Assembly: GCF_901709675.1 (NCBI RefSeq)
Contig: NC_051094.1
Coordinates: 15,789,501-15,853,500, forward strand
DNA from: Syngnathus acus
Lineage: Eukaryota; Chordata; Actinopteri; Syngnathiformes; Syngnathidae
Length of the DNA: 64,000 nucleotides
Direction of reading: 5' to 3'
The position numbers and the translations under genes were made by a program. Within the stretch, counting starts at the first letter, position 1, and each line of letters opens with the position of its first letter. The notes below the pieces were generated by a model, which was given only the letters and a program-made list of their open reading frames with translations, was not told the DNA's origin and did not search any database. Of this stretch, positions 1 to 14,759 are shown one piece after another.

Positions 1-400
1 AAATTTTGTGTATCACTAAAACAAAAGCTCACTTTAGTCAAATTTTGTGTATCACTGAAACAAAAACTTTTCATAGTGTCGCTATATTTGGAAATGTTCG
101 TTTTTCCCTACCACAAACATTTGGTTAATATGGACTTTAAATAAAAACTGAAATTTAATTGAAATAAAAGCCATGCTTCTGGAGTGTAAATTTGTTCATA
201 CACAATCATTCGATTAGTTGACAGTGCATTAATTTGTTCATGAGTTTAAAAAAACTATAAATGTATACAACACATTCATGAAGGACCGTGTGCGGCCAGG
301 CAAATGCCTAAGAGCTGTAAATTTGGCAGTGGTCAGTAGGTGGCAATGTTGGCTGACTTCTTTTTCCACATGACGCAATAAAGGACGGTTATGGACTCAA
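1..400 (+). other. 3' UTR-like remnant of a third, tail-to-tail beta-tubulin copy
   Basis: This stretch on the plus strand resembles the minus-strand 3' flank of the tubulin gene ending at 1728 (about 1655 down to 1250, antiparallel). Shared blocks in the same order include TTTTGTGTATCA, AAAGCTCACTTTA, CATAGTGT, GAAATAAAAG, ACACAATCA, GACAGTGCATTA and GGTGGCAATGTTGGC. Two AATAAA signals fall at 140-145 and 163-168, matching the paired signals of the minus-strand gene. Positions 1-40 and about 41-66 are a short local duplication. The coding part would lie just outside the window on the plus strand. The homology is seen; a tubulin gene upstream is inferred. Confidence 0.55.
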
Positions 401-1250
401 CTGACTATTTGCTGACTACACACAGATCCTAGAGGACTGTTTATGAACTGTTTTGTTTTGGGACTATGAGAATGAGCTCTGTGCAAGTAACAATTCAAGG
501 GAAGGCATTTCCAGTGACAGGTTTGCAAGTCTGTCTATGAGACGATTGAGTACGTCTGTATGTGTGGATGTGTTACTGTTGGGGAGAAATTTCTTTTGTC
601 AGAGTGTAAGGAGCTGAAATATTGCTGTTTGACAAATCTGTTTAGATATGAAGAAAATACATTTATTTTGGTATTCAGATTTTTGGTTTGTTTGATCATA
701 CTACATACCACGAGCACTGCAGGCCATGTCCAAATGTATTTTTAATAAGCTGTCAATGGCCCCAGGGTCGTAAAATGGGCACCATTCATCTCAAGGATGC
801 GAAATTTCTGTCATGTCTATTGGTTGCAGACTCCATGCAGCCATTGATTTAAAGTACTTTCTATCCAATATATGTTTTTTAAACAAAAGCACATTTATGG
901 AAGACCATGTTTTATGGGACCCCAAAATATCTACACTTGAAAGTACAAACCCATATAGGAGTATAAAGGCAAAAATGATCCTCAGTCAGTCTAAAATCTA
1001 ATTTCTGGTTATAATCGAGAGCAGCACTGGAGTCTGGTTCTATAAAATGTTTAAAGTCAGTGAGCCGGTCACATATTGTTTTGAAGGCCAGTCTATTTCA
1101 TATACACACATAGACAAGACAATGTCAAAATTAGGATAGAAGATTCCGCTTGCCTTGAATGCTCCACGTTTTGACAAAGTCGGTTGCATATCACGACTTG
1201 GAGGAAAAGAAAGTTTGGAGTTGGGGTCAGCTGCTTAAAGTGTGCTCGCG
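400..1250. other. intergenic, no feature seen
   Basis: AT-rich spacer between two convergent tubulin 3' ends. No ORF with recognisable protein similarity and no repeat ends were seen. Confidence 0.4.
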
Positions 1251-1498
1251 TTTGCCTCAAGGGCCCCTTACTTGCGCCATGTTGGAAAGTTTTTGCCAAC
1301 ATTGCCACCTTCTGATCACTGCCGAAATTACAATTCCTAAACGTCAGCATCGCCGTACAGTAGTTTATGAATTTTGCATCGAGTTGCATTTGAGTAGTCA
1401 ATATAGTTCAGTTCGACATTACTAACAAAATAATGCACTGCCAACTAGTCTTGGTGATTGTGTGTAGACAAATTTGCTTGACCCAAAGAAGCACACCT

Positions 1499-1528
1499 TT
1501 TATTTCATTCATATTGTCCTGTTTTATT
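1499..1528 (-). terminator. paired polyadenylation signals of beta-tubulin copy A
   Basis: On the minus strand AATAAA occurs at 1523-1528 and again at 1499-1504, about 200-230 bases past the stop codon. The same spacing occurs in the third-copy 3' UTR at the window start, which supports real 3' ends. Confidence 0.5.
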
Positions 1529-1727
1529 GATAGTAAATATACCACATACGTTTCATACGTTTGTGTTAAGGGAAAACTTGAAAATTTCAAAAATCTTGCC
1601 ACACTATGTAAAGTGAGCTTTTATCTCAATGATACACAAAATCTGACTTGTCAGCAATGAAACCTGAAGACTTGGGACAAGTGTCATATGAATTAAATTG
1701 CTGGAGGGGGAGCAAAAAAAACAAAGT

Positions 1728-4047
<2,320 letters not shown>

Positions 4048-4049
4048 TT

Positions 4050-4765
4050 CGCTGCTGTGTCCAAATAGAGTGTCTCAAAAGTTCAAGGATAGTCTGCTGA
4101 CTGGTGACTGGTCTCGCAAAGCCCGAGTGCAATGGGTTTTATGTCTCTGAAACGGAACCCCGCCTCCTTTCTTTTGGAAGTACGCAGTTAATGGTTGAGA
4201 CTGACAGACAAAGCACGTACTTGGGGGTCGCTGTTGGTGTCGTCACTCCTGCAACCTTTATTTTTTTTCCCCCTTTTCTTTTTTCTTTTTAAATCAAAAG
4301 AGCCATTTGCCTCCTTTTCTACCCCAAAAAAAATTGTCGGGAGCCACAAAAAATAACAGCGCTTATAAACATATATATTTAGAGCTTTCATCTTTCATTA
4401 ATTTGACCTGTTACATCCATTGAATATCACAACAGAAGTGCAGTGTGCAATTGTAAGCGTACTTTGAAATAAATTAAATTGTGAACTGGAGGCCTAGTTA
4501 AGTCCATCCTATATTTGTGTAAAAGAAAAAGAACTCCCCCAGTTTAATATGAATTAAACATATTAGCTGCAGCTTAGCATTGTGCTTAACCACTTAACCA
4601 CTGTCCTTTGGAAAGCTCTGTTGAGCTTTTTTTTTTTTTTTTTTTTTTTTTAACAAGTAGAGAGTTCTGTGATGACTCGGAAAGGCACAGTCTGACTTGC
4701 TTTCTGCTGACTTGCTTTCTGCTGAAAAAAAATGGAATTAAAATTTGTGCAATTTTTGCAAATTA
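4050..4765. other. upstream flank of tubulin copy A, no gene seen
   Basis: Contains the presumed promoter, a T-tract near 4624-4651 and AT-rich sequence. No gene or repeat boundary was recognised. Confidence 0.4.
4134..4145 (-). promoter_or_regulatory. TATA-like element of tubulin copy A
   Basis: On the minus strand ACATAAAACC lies about 95 bases upstream of the ATG. Copy B has a clear TATA box at a comparable distance. Weak evidence taken alone. Confidence 0.3.
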
Positions 4766-5696
4766 CAGTGGAGCCTTGGTTTTCGAACGTCCCCGTTCTC
4801 GAACAAATCGGTATTCGAACAAAAAATTCGAGATTTCTTTGCTTCGGATGTCGGACGAAATTCGGTTGTCGAACCTCGCGAGATTCAAGATTCAAGATTC
4901 AAGATTCAAGAGTTTTTTATTCGCCGTGTTTGAGCGTGCCAAACAAGGAATTTGACTTCGGTAAATCACAGCCTCTGTTCACCGAGAGGACCCGCATGCC
5001 AACTGACTCCATTCGTTCTTACGTTCTCGTTACTCTGAGGATTGCATCAACTCTAATCATGCCTCCAAAGGAAGCAAGTGTGAGCAGTAAAGCCATCCTA
5101 AAACACAAAGACGCTCCTAAAGCAATGCGACACTGCGGTTGCGCGATCGGACCAAATTAAGTTCCCTGCGCACTGAGGTCCACTTAAATTTTGGAAAGTA
5201 CATTAGGACTTTAAAAATATTTTCTAAATTTTAGCGACCGCTCTGTCACAATACTGCGACCAGCGCGGTGCAGTTGAGCGGTCGGCGGCGCGCAACGGTT
5301 GCGCGTTCGGCGGTGCGCTGCAGTTGCGCGATCGGACAAAATTAAGCTCCCTGCGCACTGATGTCCACTTAAATTTTGTAAAGTACAGCAGGACTTTAAA
5401 AATATTTTCTAAATTTCAGCGACGGCTCTGTCACAATAATGGGACCAGCGTGGTGCAGTTGCGCGGTCAGCTACGCGCTACGGTTGCGCGATCGGCGGTG
5501 CGCTGCAGTTGCGCGATTGGACAAAAATGCGCAAATGATAAATGCTTAAAAAAGGCGTTGTTGTTTTTTTCTGGCTTGGAACGGATTAATTTTCTCCCCA
5601 TTATTTGTAATGGGAAGATATGATTCGGAATTCGAATGATTCACTTCTCGAACAGCCTTCTGGAACGGATTGTGTTCGAAAACCCAGGCTCCACTG
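4766..5696. mobile_element. TIR element with TA duplication (Tc1/mariner-like MITE)
   Basis: The ends are inverted repeats: CAGTGGAGCCT followed by TTTTCGAA on the left and its complement on the right. TA flanks both sides (4764-4765, 5697-5698). The interior has no transposase. It contains a roughly 186-bp GC-rich direct repeat starting near 5139 and 5325. Nested inside at about 4883-4985 is a LINE 3' fragment with an (AGATTCA)n end, also seen at 42411 and near 62740. Confidence 0.7.
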
Positions 5697-5699
5697 TAT

Positions 5700-6217
5700 T
5701 TCAATCTACTTTCATATGCAGCAACCTTAGGATAAATTTATTTCACTGACTTAATGGTACTTTCATGCCAATGTGGACCTTTGCATTATGAATTCAAATC
5801 AAAAGGTCGCAAAAGGTCTCCACAGTGAGAAGGGGATGAGAAATTTCATAAATTGATCGCTATTCTAAACAGCCACAAAATGTCAATTTATACATCAATA
5901 ACATTGTATTCACTTCACATTAGGTAAATTTGGACAGAAAGACAAATAATGAAAGATAATTTGTCACCGTAGATAAATTGTCATTCAACATATCAAGTTT
6001 AAATGTGGACACAACTTCTTGCAAAGTATAGATAGGGTGACGATGACTAGCATCTCTATTTTCCCAGCTCTGTTTTTGAGGAGTATTCCATCACCCTTAT
6101 TTTTAGACATGTTTATCCCCTAACTAAATGTAAATGAACAACACAGCCCTTCCTCCCAATGTACCATAAAAAGAATGTTGAGTCTTTGAAAACCTAAAAA
6201 TGTATAATTTGCATATT
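5700..6217. other. intergenic, no feature seen
   Basis: AT-rich spacer without recognisable coding potential or repeat ends. Confidence 0.35.
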
Positions 6218-6973
6218 CAGTGTTGGCCCTAACGGCCTTGAAACTAACGCTGTTACTAATACCGTTATTGTTTTCCCGATGATTTACTCAATTACTATTT
6301 GATTTGTTACAACACCGTCGTCATTACTCGCAGTGAAATGAGGCACATTACTCATGCTGCTTCACATTCAATTTTTTCCTCAAGGTTTTTAGCAACACGT
6401 TTGTTGCATTTAGGGAGCGAGACGCGTCGCGCAACTCGAAAAAAAAATCCAACCAAGTACTGGTCTATGCTGTTCTACTCAATGCAACTGGATTGAGACG
6501 TGCTAAAATAATCAATAATTGAACGTTTTTGAAAATGTAATGCAATGATTACTTTTCTTAGCAGCAAGTTACATTTATGAAGGAAGCACATCTGCCTCAC
6601 AATTAAGAGGGCGCGGGTTTGATTCCAAATTCGGCCCTCCTGGAGTTTGCATGTTCTCCATGTGCCCGTGTGGGTTTACTCCAGTCACTTCCGTTTCCTC
6701 CCACATCCCGAAAACAGGCTTGGTAGACCGATTGAGCACTCAAAATTGCCCCTAGATGTGAGTGGGAGTGTGAATGATTGTTCGTCTTTTTGTGCCCTGC
6801 GATTGGCTGGCAACCGGTTTGGGGTGTCCTCTGCCGACTGCCCGATGACTGCTGGAGCATGCCCGCGACCCGCGGTGTAGAAAATCAAATTACAAATTAA
6901 ACTACTTTTTTGGAATGGTACGTAACTAGTAATGGTAAGTAATTATATTTTGGAAGCAAGTTGCCCAACACTG
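6218..6973. mobile_element. non-autonomous hAT-like element, perfect 8-bp duplication
   Basis: It begins CAGTGTTGG and ends CCAACACTG. The 8-bp duplication TGCATATT is exact on both sides (6210-6217 and 6974-6981), which is the hAT signature. No transposase is present. A SINE is nested inside it. Confidence 0.75.
6580..6890 (+). repeat. fish tRNA-derived SINE copy
   Basis: Carries a B-box-like GGGTTTGATTCC, then the body typical of a common fish repeat (GGAGTTTGCATGTTCTCC, GCGATTGGCTGGCAACC). It is a 5'-truncated copy inserted in the hAT-like element at 6218-6973. A better copy lies at 48525-48845. Confidence 0.65.
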
Positions 6974-6991
6974 TGCATATTATTATTATTA

Positions 6992-8606
6992 CCGTAATTT
7001 TCGGACTATAAGTTTTCAAAAAAAAAAAAACCACAATATTATACACAAAATTGCGATAAACAAACCGCAATGTAGCAAGGGATTACTGTAATTTGAATTT
7101 CAAGTGACGTCAGCGGCGCGGCGCGGCGGTTGTTTACAAAGAGGACAAAGATTGATCACGGGATGACGAAGAATGGGTTATTGGTCTGTTTTTATTCATC
7201 GCTCATTTTATTTTATTTATTATTTATTATTTATGGTTTGTGCCTTCTTGTTTTTGTTTTGTGTCGCCTACTTGTATGTCTCGTCACCGTGGGATGGAGG
7301 AAACGGAATTTCGGTTTCTTTGTGTGTCTTGACATATGAAGGGATTGACAATAAAGCTGACTTTGACTTTGACTTTGAGATGACAAGGGCCCCACGTACT
7401 ACCGGCATCATTAGCGGCTTTGTTTCTAAGTGACACGGAGGACGAAGAGTTTGAAGGATTTAATGATTTGGAGTGACACAGAAGGTTTGAAAAACTATTA
7501 TGGCTTTTACGCACGCCCGGTCCTACTCTACGGAGCTCTCTTTAACCTTCGTGGATGGAAGTCTGGGGCCGGCGCTCGGCCGGGTGGCTGTCCGGGGACG
7601 GTGGATGGGGCTCGGACATGGCTTTTACGCACGCCCGGTCCTACTCTACGGAGCTCTCTTTAACCTCCGTGGATGGAAGTCTGGGGCCAGTGCTCGGCCT
7701 GGTGGCTGTCCGGGGACGGTGGATGGAGCTCGGACATGGCTTTTACGCACGCCCGGTCCTCTTCTATGGAGCTCTCTTCCACCTTCATGGCTGGAAGTGC
7801 CACCTCCGGGGATGGAAGTCCACGCCGCCACACGCCTGGAAGTCGACGCCGGTGCTTGGGGCTGTGTGGCGGTTAACTATGTTATAGTTATTTGATATAT
7901 TTTATTTCGTGTAGCAACTTGTATATTTTTTTTATCGTTACAGTTCAGTAGTTGTTGGCTCGTTGAACTCTTGTTTTGTTAAACAAAGAGCCGTTTACCA
8001 AACCCACGTCTTTCCTTGTACTTTGTTAACGCTATATATAGTTATATACGAGATCTGTGGAATAACGACGAGGCTGACATCAGGGCGCACGCGCGGTGTT
8101 GTTGACAAAGGATGAGGAATTTGATCGATGGATTTAATGATTTAGAGTGACAGATGCTTTGATAATATTTTTGCTTATATAATAGTTATTTGATATCTAA
8201 TTTTATATCGTTATATGGCCCTGTGGAATATTTTGAAGTGCAAGCGCCGTTAGCGGCGCGCACCCATTGTTGACAAAGGACGATCGATGGATTTAATGAA
8301 TTGGAGTGACACAGATGGTTTTATAAACGTGTTATTTATGTAATAGTTTTTTGAATAACTCTGAATGTTACGTCAGCCCCGTTCTCAGCTCTTCGTTTGT
8401 GTTTATGTCACGTTAGCATACCTATCGTTTAGCCTGTTGTTGCTCGTTCATGTCTGTTCTTGGTGTTGGATTTTGTCGAATAAATTTCCCCCAAAATGCG
8501 ACTTATACTCCGGAGCGATTTATATATGTTTTTTTTCCACGTTATTGTGCATTTTATGGCTAATGCGACCTATATTCCTGAGCGACTTTTAGTCCGAAAA
8601 ATATGG
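6992..8606. mobile_element. TIR element with TA duplication, 'CCGTAATTTTCGG' family
   Basis: The left end CCGTAATTTTCGGACTATAA and a mutated complement at the right are flanked by TA (6990-6991, 8607-8608). Related copies lie at 25217-25802 (truncated, inverted) and 54061-55037. Inside, about 7165-7380 is a LINE/SINE tail ending in repeated TTTGAC (also seen near 40240), and 7500-7850 is a minisatellite. No transposase is visible. Confidence 0.65.
7500..7850 (+). repeat. 118-bp minisatellite, about 3 units
   Basis: The unit starting GGCTTTTACGCACGCCCGGT repeats at about 7501, 7619 and 7737, period about 118 bp, with few differences. Overlapping open frames here are a by-product of the GC-rich repeat. 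Confidence 0.75.
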
Positions 8607-8756
8607 TATACCTAAAGTAGACGACAAATTTAAATCCATTACATATGAATTAATAAACCATAAACCAGCTGTAGGTTGCATAAATAATGAACAGAGGTTG
8701 AATTGCTTTGCTTTAAACGACCATTAATCCGGGTGAAGTGTGGTTATTTCTGTAAC

Positions 8757-8915
8757 CTGATCGACGTCTATATTAGGTCCATGTGTAGACCTAATTTAGA
8801 CGTCTATTTTAGGTCTACACATAGACCTAATTTAGACGTCTATTCTAGGTCTATAGAATAACCTAAACTAGACGTCTATGTTAGGTCTACGCATGGACCT
8901 AAAATAGACGACAAA
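8757..8915. repeat. short palindromic repeat around AGACGTCTA
   Basis: The palindrome TAGACGTCTA recurs several times, alternating with TTAGGTCTA/TAGACCTAA. Flanks on both sides (from about 8610 and about 8900) share a second motif, TAGACGACAAA then TTAAATCCAT, which suggests a local duplication. Confidence 0.6.
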
Positions 8916-9029
8916 ATTAAATCCATCAAATATGAAATATTAAACCCAAAACCATTCTGTATCCCTCCTATGTTCTGACCGACACCCAGGGCCGAAAAGA
9001 GCATAACCGTCCGAGCCAATCCCCTATAC

Positions 9030-9255
9030 CAGGGGTCGGGAAACTTTTTGGCGGACAGAGCCATACAAGCCCATTTTTTACAAATAATTTCCCGTGAGAG
9101 CCATACCATTTAAAAAAAAAAGATAGACTAGATACAATTAAATGCATGTATTTTAATTAAGACGAAAGATTTTTTGAGTGTACTAATGTATTCTTTTTAA
9201 TAACGTCACCGAAAGAGCCATATCTGGCTTGCGAGCCATAGGTTCCCGACGCCTG
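9030..9255. mobile_element. 226-bp hAT-like MITE, perfect 8-bp duplication
   Basis: Ends are CAGGGGTCGGGAAAC and GTTCCCGACGCCTG. Duplication CCCTATAC is exact at 9022-9029 and 9256-9263. The host sequence on both sides is itself a repeat, also found around 53879-53959 and 56163-56240. Confidence 0.8.
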
Positions 9256-9806
9256 CCCTATACAGTCCTCAGGCTCCCCCACAATAGCGGTAGCAGTTTG
9301 CATTATTTTATTGCAATGTTTTTCCTTATTCAGATTTGTTTCAAGACTACAGTTACAGTTAGACTTCACTTTGATGGTAAATGCAGTTATTGCAATTTTG
9401 TTGTTTTATCACAGTAGATTGATTTATTTACATTTCAAAAACCAGAAGCCATTCATTTACAAATGTTCAGATATTAAGATGTGATAGACAGTTTTTGCAT
9501 GATTTGAACGAGGCAAAATAACATGCTTTTTCTCTCAAATATATTGTTATAATAATTTGTTTCAGATGTACTGTAATTATTTTCTGTATAAAAATTAAGT
9601 TTGGTGTTCAAAAAGTCTTTTTTCAAACTTGTCTTGAAAAAGAGGGGGTCGTCTTACATTCGGGCCAATAGAGGCTTTGCAGCTGACGTCATCAGCCGCG
9701 CCCATTAGCTTGGCGGCCATCTTGCCGGTCAACATATCAGTGCCGGTCAACGACTCACACACGCTTTCTTGTTATGTAACACATCTGCTGCTATTTGAGC
9801 TTGAAA

Positions 9807-11072
9807 ATGCCGGAAACCTGCTGTGCTGTTGGATGTAGCAATAGACGAGGCGATAAACCAAATCTTAGCTTCTATAGATTTCCGGCAAACATCCAAAAAC
9901 GCGATCAATGGATCGCGGCGATTCGTCGTGAACGATGGAAACCTACGATTTACACAAGGATATGCAATGAGCACTTCATATCAGGTATGTAAACAAACTA
10001 TTCACCCCTGATTTGTTTCACAAAATGTGAAATAATACAATATGGGATGATACAAATATGATTGTTGAAAATGCTGGGTGCATTTTTAGAAAGGCAGCAA
10101 GAGCAGCAAGGCAGGGAATGGGATGATTTCTTCAGTTCACCCCCCCTCCGTTTTTATTTTTTGTTTATTTTTTCATGATGCTTCATCTGATTGGCTTGAA
10201 AACCTTATCAATGTAAATATTGAACTTCATATTGGAATTGAACAATTAATTCTCATGAGTGAATGCATTAAGAAATTTCAAAAAAAATTATGAACCTTGT
10301 GAAACAAATTTTTTTTAATGAAGCATTTTTGAACAAGAGGCTTTTTGTTACTTCATTTGGCACAAGGTAAAATCTACATTGATAAAGTTTTCAAGCCATT
10401 GGCACAAGGTTAAAATTTTTATTGGTTACGTTTTCAAGCCAATCAGATGAGGCATCATGCAAAAATAAACAAAAAATAAAAATGGTAGCAACTTGAACAG
10501 ACAGGTACAGTATCTGAATGATTTCACTCTATTCAGTTTTTTAATATGTCAAGTTATGAAATGCCATTACGAAACAAATTGAACTGGGTATATCCCCTTC
10601 AACAACGTGCTTAATTATTTATGGTAGTCATTATGAATAATGTGATTGTTTAATTGTTTCAGGTGCAAAAAGCGAAGATCCACTATCCCCAGACTATGTG
10701 CCAAGTATATTTGAGCATACCCAGTCACCTCACAAACGAAAACTCAAATGTTCATTGAAGATCTTTGAGAGAAGACAAAATCTCAAGCAGCGCAAGAGAG
10801 ACCGCGAGAGGGCATTGGCAGCAGCAGCAGCACTTGTCAATATTTCCCAGTCTGTCCCTTGTGAAAATGATCAACTACCCGCTGGTGAAGATGTGGTGCA
10901 CGCTGAGATTCGAAAAGAAGGCATGGTGACTACTGCCACACAGACGGATATCACTGGGGAAGCAATGGATTCCCTCACTGCAGAGTGTAAAAATCTGCGT
11001 GCAGAACTTGATGAACTGAAGGACAGTTTGAAACGCTGTACATGGAATGAAGCAGATTCTCTTGATCAATGA
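9807..11072 (+). CDS. THAP-domain protein of a DNA transposon (2 exons, 195 aa)
   Basis: Exons 9807-9984 and 10663-11072 join through a GT-AG intron at a split Gly codon. The N-terminal THAP zinc finger shows C5/C6 and C10, W35 and then C53-x2-H56 followed by F, plus the Pro near residue 26 typical of THAP. After it comes KSEDPLSPDYVPSIF, a common sequel in fish THAP proteins. The C-terminal third has a coiled-coil-like stretch (about residues 165-187). THAP fingers bind DNA, often transposon ends. The start ATG follows an open upstream frame lacking an ATG. The gene looks intact, unlike the frameshifted copy at 23496-23674. Its end overlaps the antisense YqaJ exon. It is more likely transposon cargo than a host gene. 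Confidence 0.65.
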
Positions 11073-11411
11073 CTTGGATGGCTTTGAGACATTGGTCCTG
11101 GTCGTTGCCTTAAAATTCGAGGCCGTAATTCGCCCAGCTCTTTGTTGAAACCAAGTTGTTGATGTTGCTTGGCCCCTGGACTCTTCAACTGCAGATATCT
11201 GAAAAGCATTTTAATAAAAATTGTTTTCACTATGATTAGATTATTTGTAACAGGTTGGAGAACAATAAATTATTTATATATATATTAATTACGAAAGTGC
11301 GAAAAAAATACAAACCTGCTCTCTGGTAATGGAATGTAACTTTTCCAGCTCTGACCGGCATTTTAGTGCAAGTTCATCTGGGCTGAGTTTCATATTGCCA
11401 GAATCGTACAG
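11037..11411 (-). pseudogene. two exons of a YqaJ-like exonuclease gene, antisense to THAP
   Basis: On the minus strand an exon at 11411-11316 (32 codons, AG before, GT after) encodes a segment with LSPDELALKC. It splices in phase to an exon starting at 11198 whose frame reads WFQQRAGRITASNFKA and then PSKSLIKRIC. The W-x4-R-x-GRITAS pattern is typical of YqaJ/lambda-exonuclease-type recombinase domains in fish repeats. The lower boundary (about 11037) is uncertain and overlaps the 3' end of the THAP coding exon. Catalytic residues farther downstream are absent, so this copy is a fragment. Family assignment is from memory of the motif. Confidence 0.5.
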
Positions 11412-11419
11412 CTGTGAGA

Positions 11420-12040
11420 GAGGTACATACTATTTTAAGACAATTTGACCTACGCTGCCACCTAGTGACCAAAACCCGACAGCTACTATCACATGCTACT
11501 CCTAATTTTAATCCCAGAACAAACTATTTTTCACTTGAGTTGGGAAATAATTCAATATAAACTGCCCATATGCAGCTTTTGAACATCAGTTGAAAATTCT
11601 GACAGAGGAATAATTCTGGAAGCAAACACTGATATTCCTTGTACTGTACTGCAAGCAAACTACTGTATCCATGGCCAAGACATGCTAAAATTACAAGGAC
11701 CAAAGAGCAATTTATGGTCTGATATTCAGAACGTTTTTCTTTAATTTACATTTGACCCCTAATTGATTGTGAATAAAGATTGCACGATGACATACATAAT
11801 GTAATCAGGAAATGCCAAATAGTACAAAATAGAAACACTAGTACAAAGTACAATTTGAATTTACACTGTTAATCTGCTTGGTATTAATCAACTTTTATTA
11901 TGCCTTCGTTTAACCAGGTGCATGTTTTAAAGTTGGAATATAATTTAACTGACAGAATTTGTTGATATAGTTTACTTTAACCACATTACCAAGAACTAAT
12001 TTGAACAAAAGCAACAAAAATCATTTGGGAGTATGCACAA
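11420..12040. other. intergenic, no feature seen
   Basis: Spacer between the truncated transposon and the 3' end of tubulin copy B. Nothing recognisable. Confidence 0.35.
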
Positions 12041-12045
12041 GAACC

Positions 12046-12051
12046 TTTATT
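12046..12051 (-). terminator. polyadenylation signal of beta-tubulin copy B
   Basis: AATAAA on the minus strand about 100 bases past the stop codon. Confidence 0.5.
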
Positions 12052-12150
12052 GACAGCAGACAGAACACTGAAAACTGGAACAGACTTTCAACAGTAGGAA
12101 TTGGAAATTGAGCTTTCAAAAGAAATGCAAGAAAGGGGGCGCAGAGGGAA

Positions 12151-14549
<2,399 letters not shown>

Positions 14550-14622
14550 TTTGTCAAATTTAGAAAGTACACTGTTCAACTGCTCTTCGGCTTGTTGGAA
14601 GTGCGCGTACAATGGCGGAACA

Positions 14623-14679
14623 CCCCTATTTATAATAGTTAAGACCCGCCCTTAAATCCAGTCGTCAATGGTTGATTGG
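14623..14679 (-). promoter_or_regulatory. TATA and CCAAT boxes of tubulin copy B
   Basis: On the minus strand TATAAATAGGGG (14634-14623) lies about 75 bases before the ATG, and CCAAT at 14679-14675 lies about 40 bases further upstream. Another CCAAT lies near 14750. TATA plus CCAAT is usual for highly expressed tubulin genes. Confidence 0.6.
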
Positions 14680-14759
14680 ACAATCCTGGAAAAAGATCTT
14701 GACAGTCACTAATCCCAACCAATGGAATTTAATCTAGGCTTTACTCCATTGGACAGATT

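Larger units (their letters stand above)
9669..11411. mobile_element. two-gene THAP/YqaJ-type DNA transposon, 3' truncated
   Basis: The left end ATAGAGGCTTTGCAG near 9672 matches both ends of the complete but internally deleted copy at 22568-23808. The element carries a THAP gene on plus and, converging on minus, exons of a YqaJ-type exonuclease-like protein. The opposite TIR and the N-terminal exon found at 22711 in the second copy are missing here. I cannot assign a superfamily; the small THAP protein lacks a visible transposase domain. Confidence 0.6.

Noticed and set aside
8745-8920. CRISPR-like direct repeats
   Set aside because: Eukaryotic genome, no regular spacers; units are palindromes of variable spacing.
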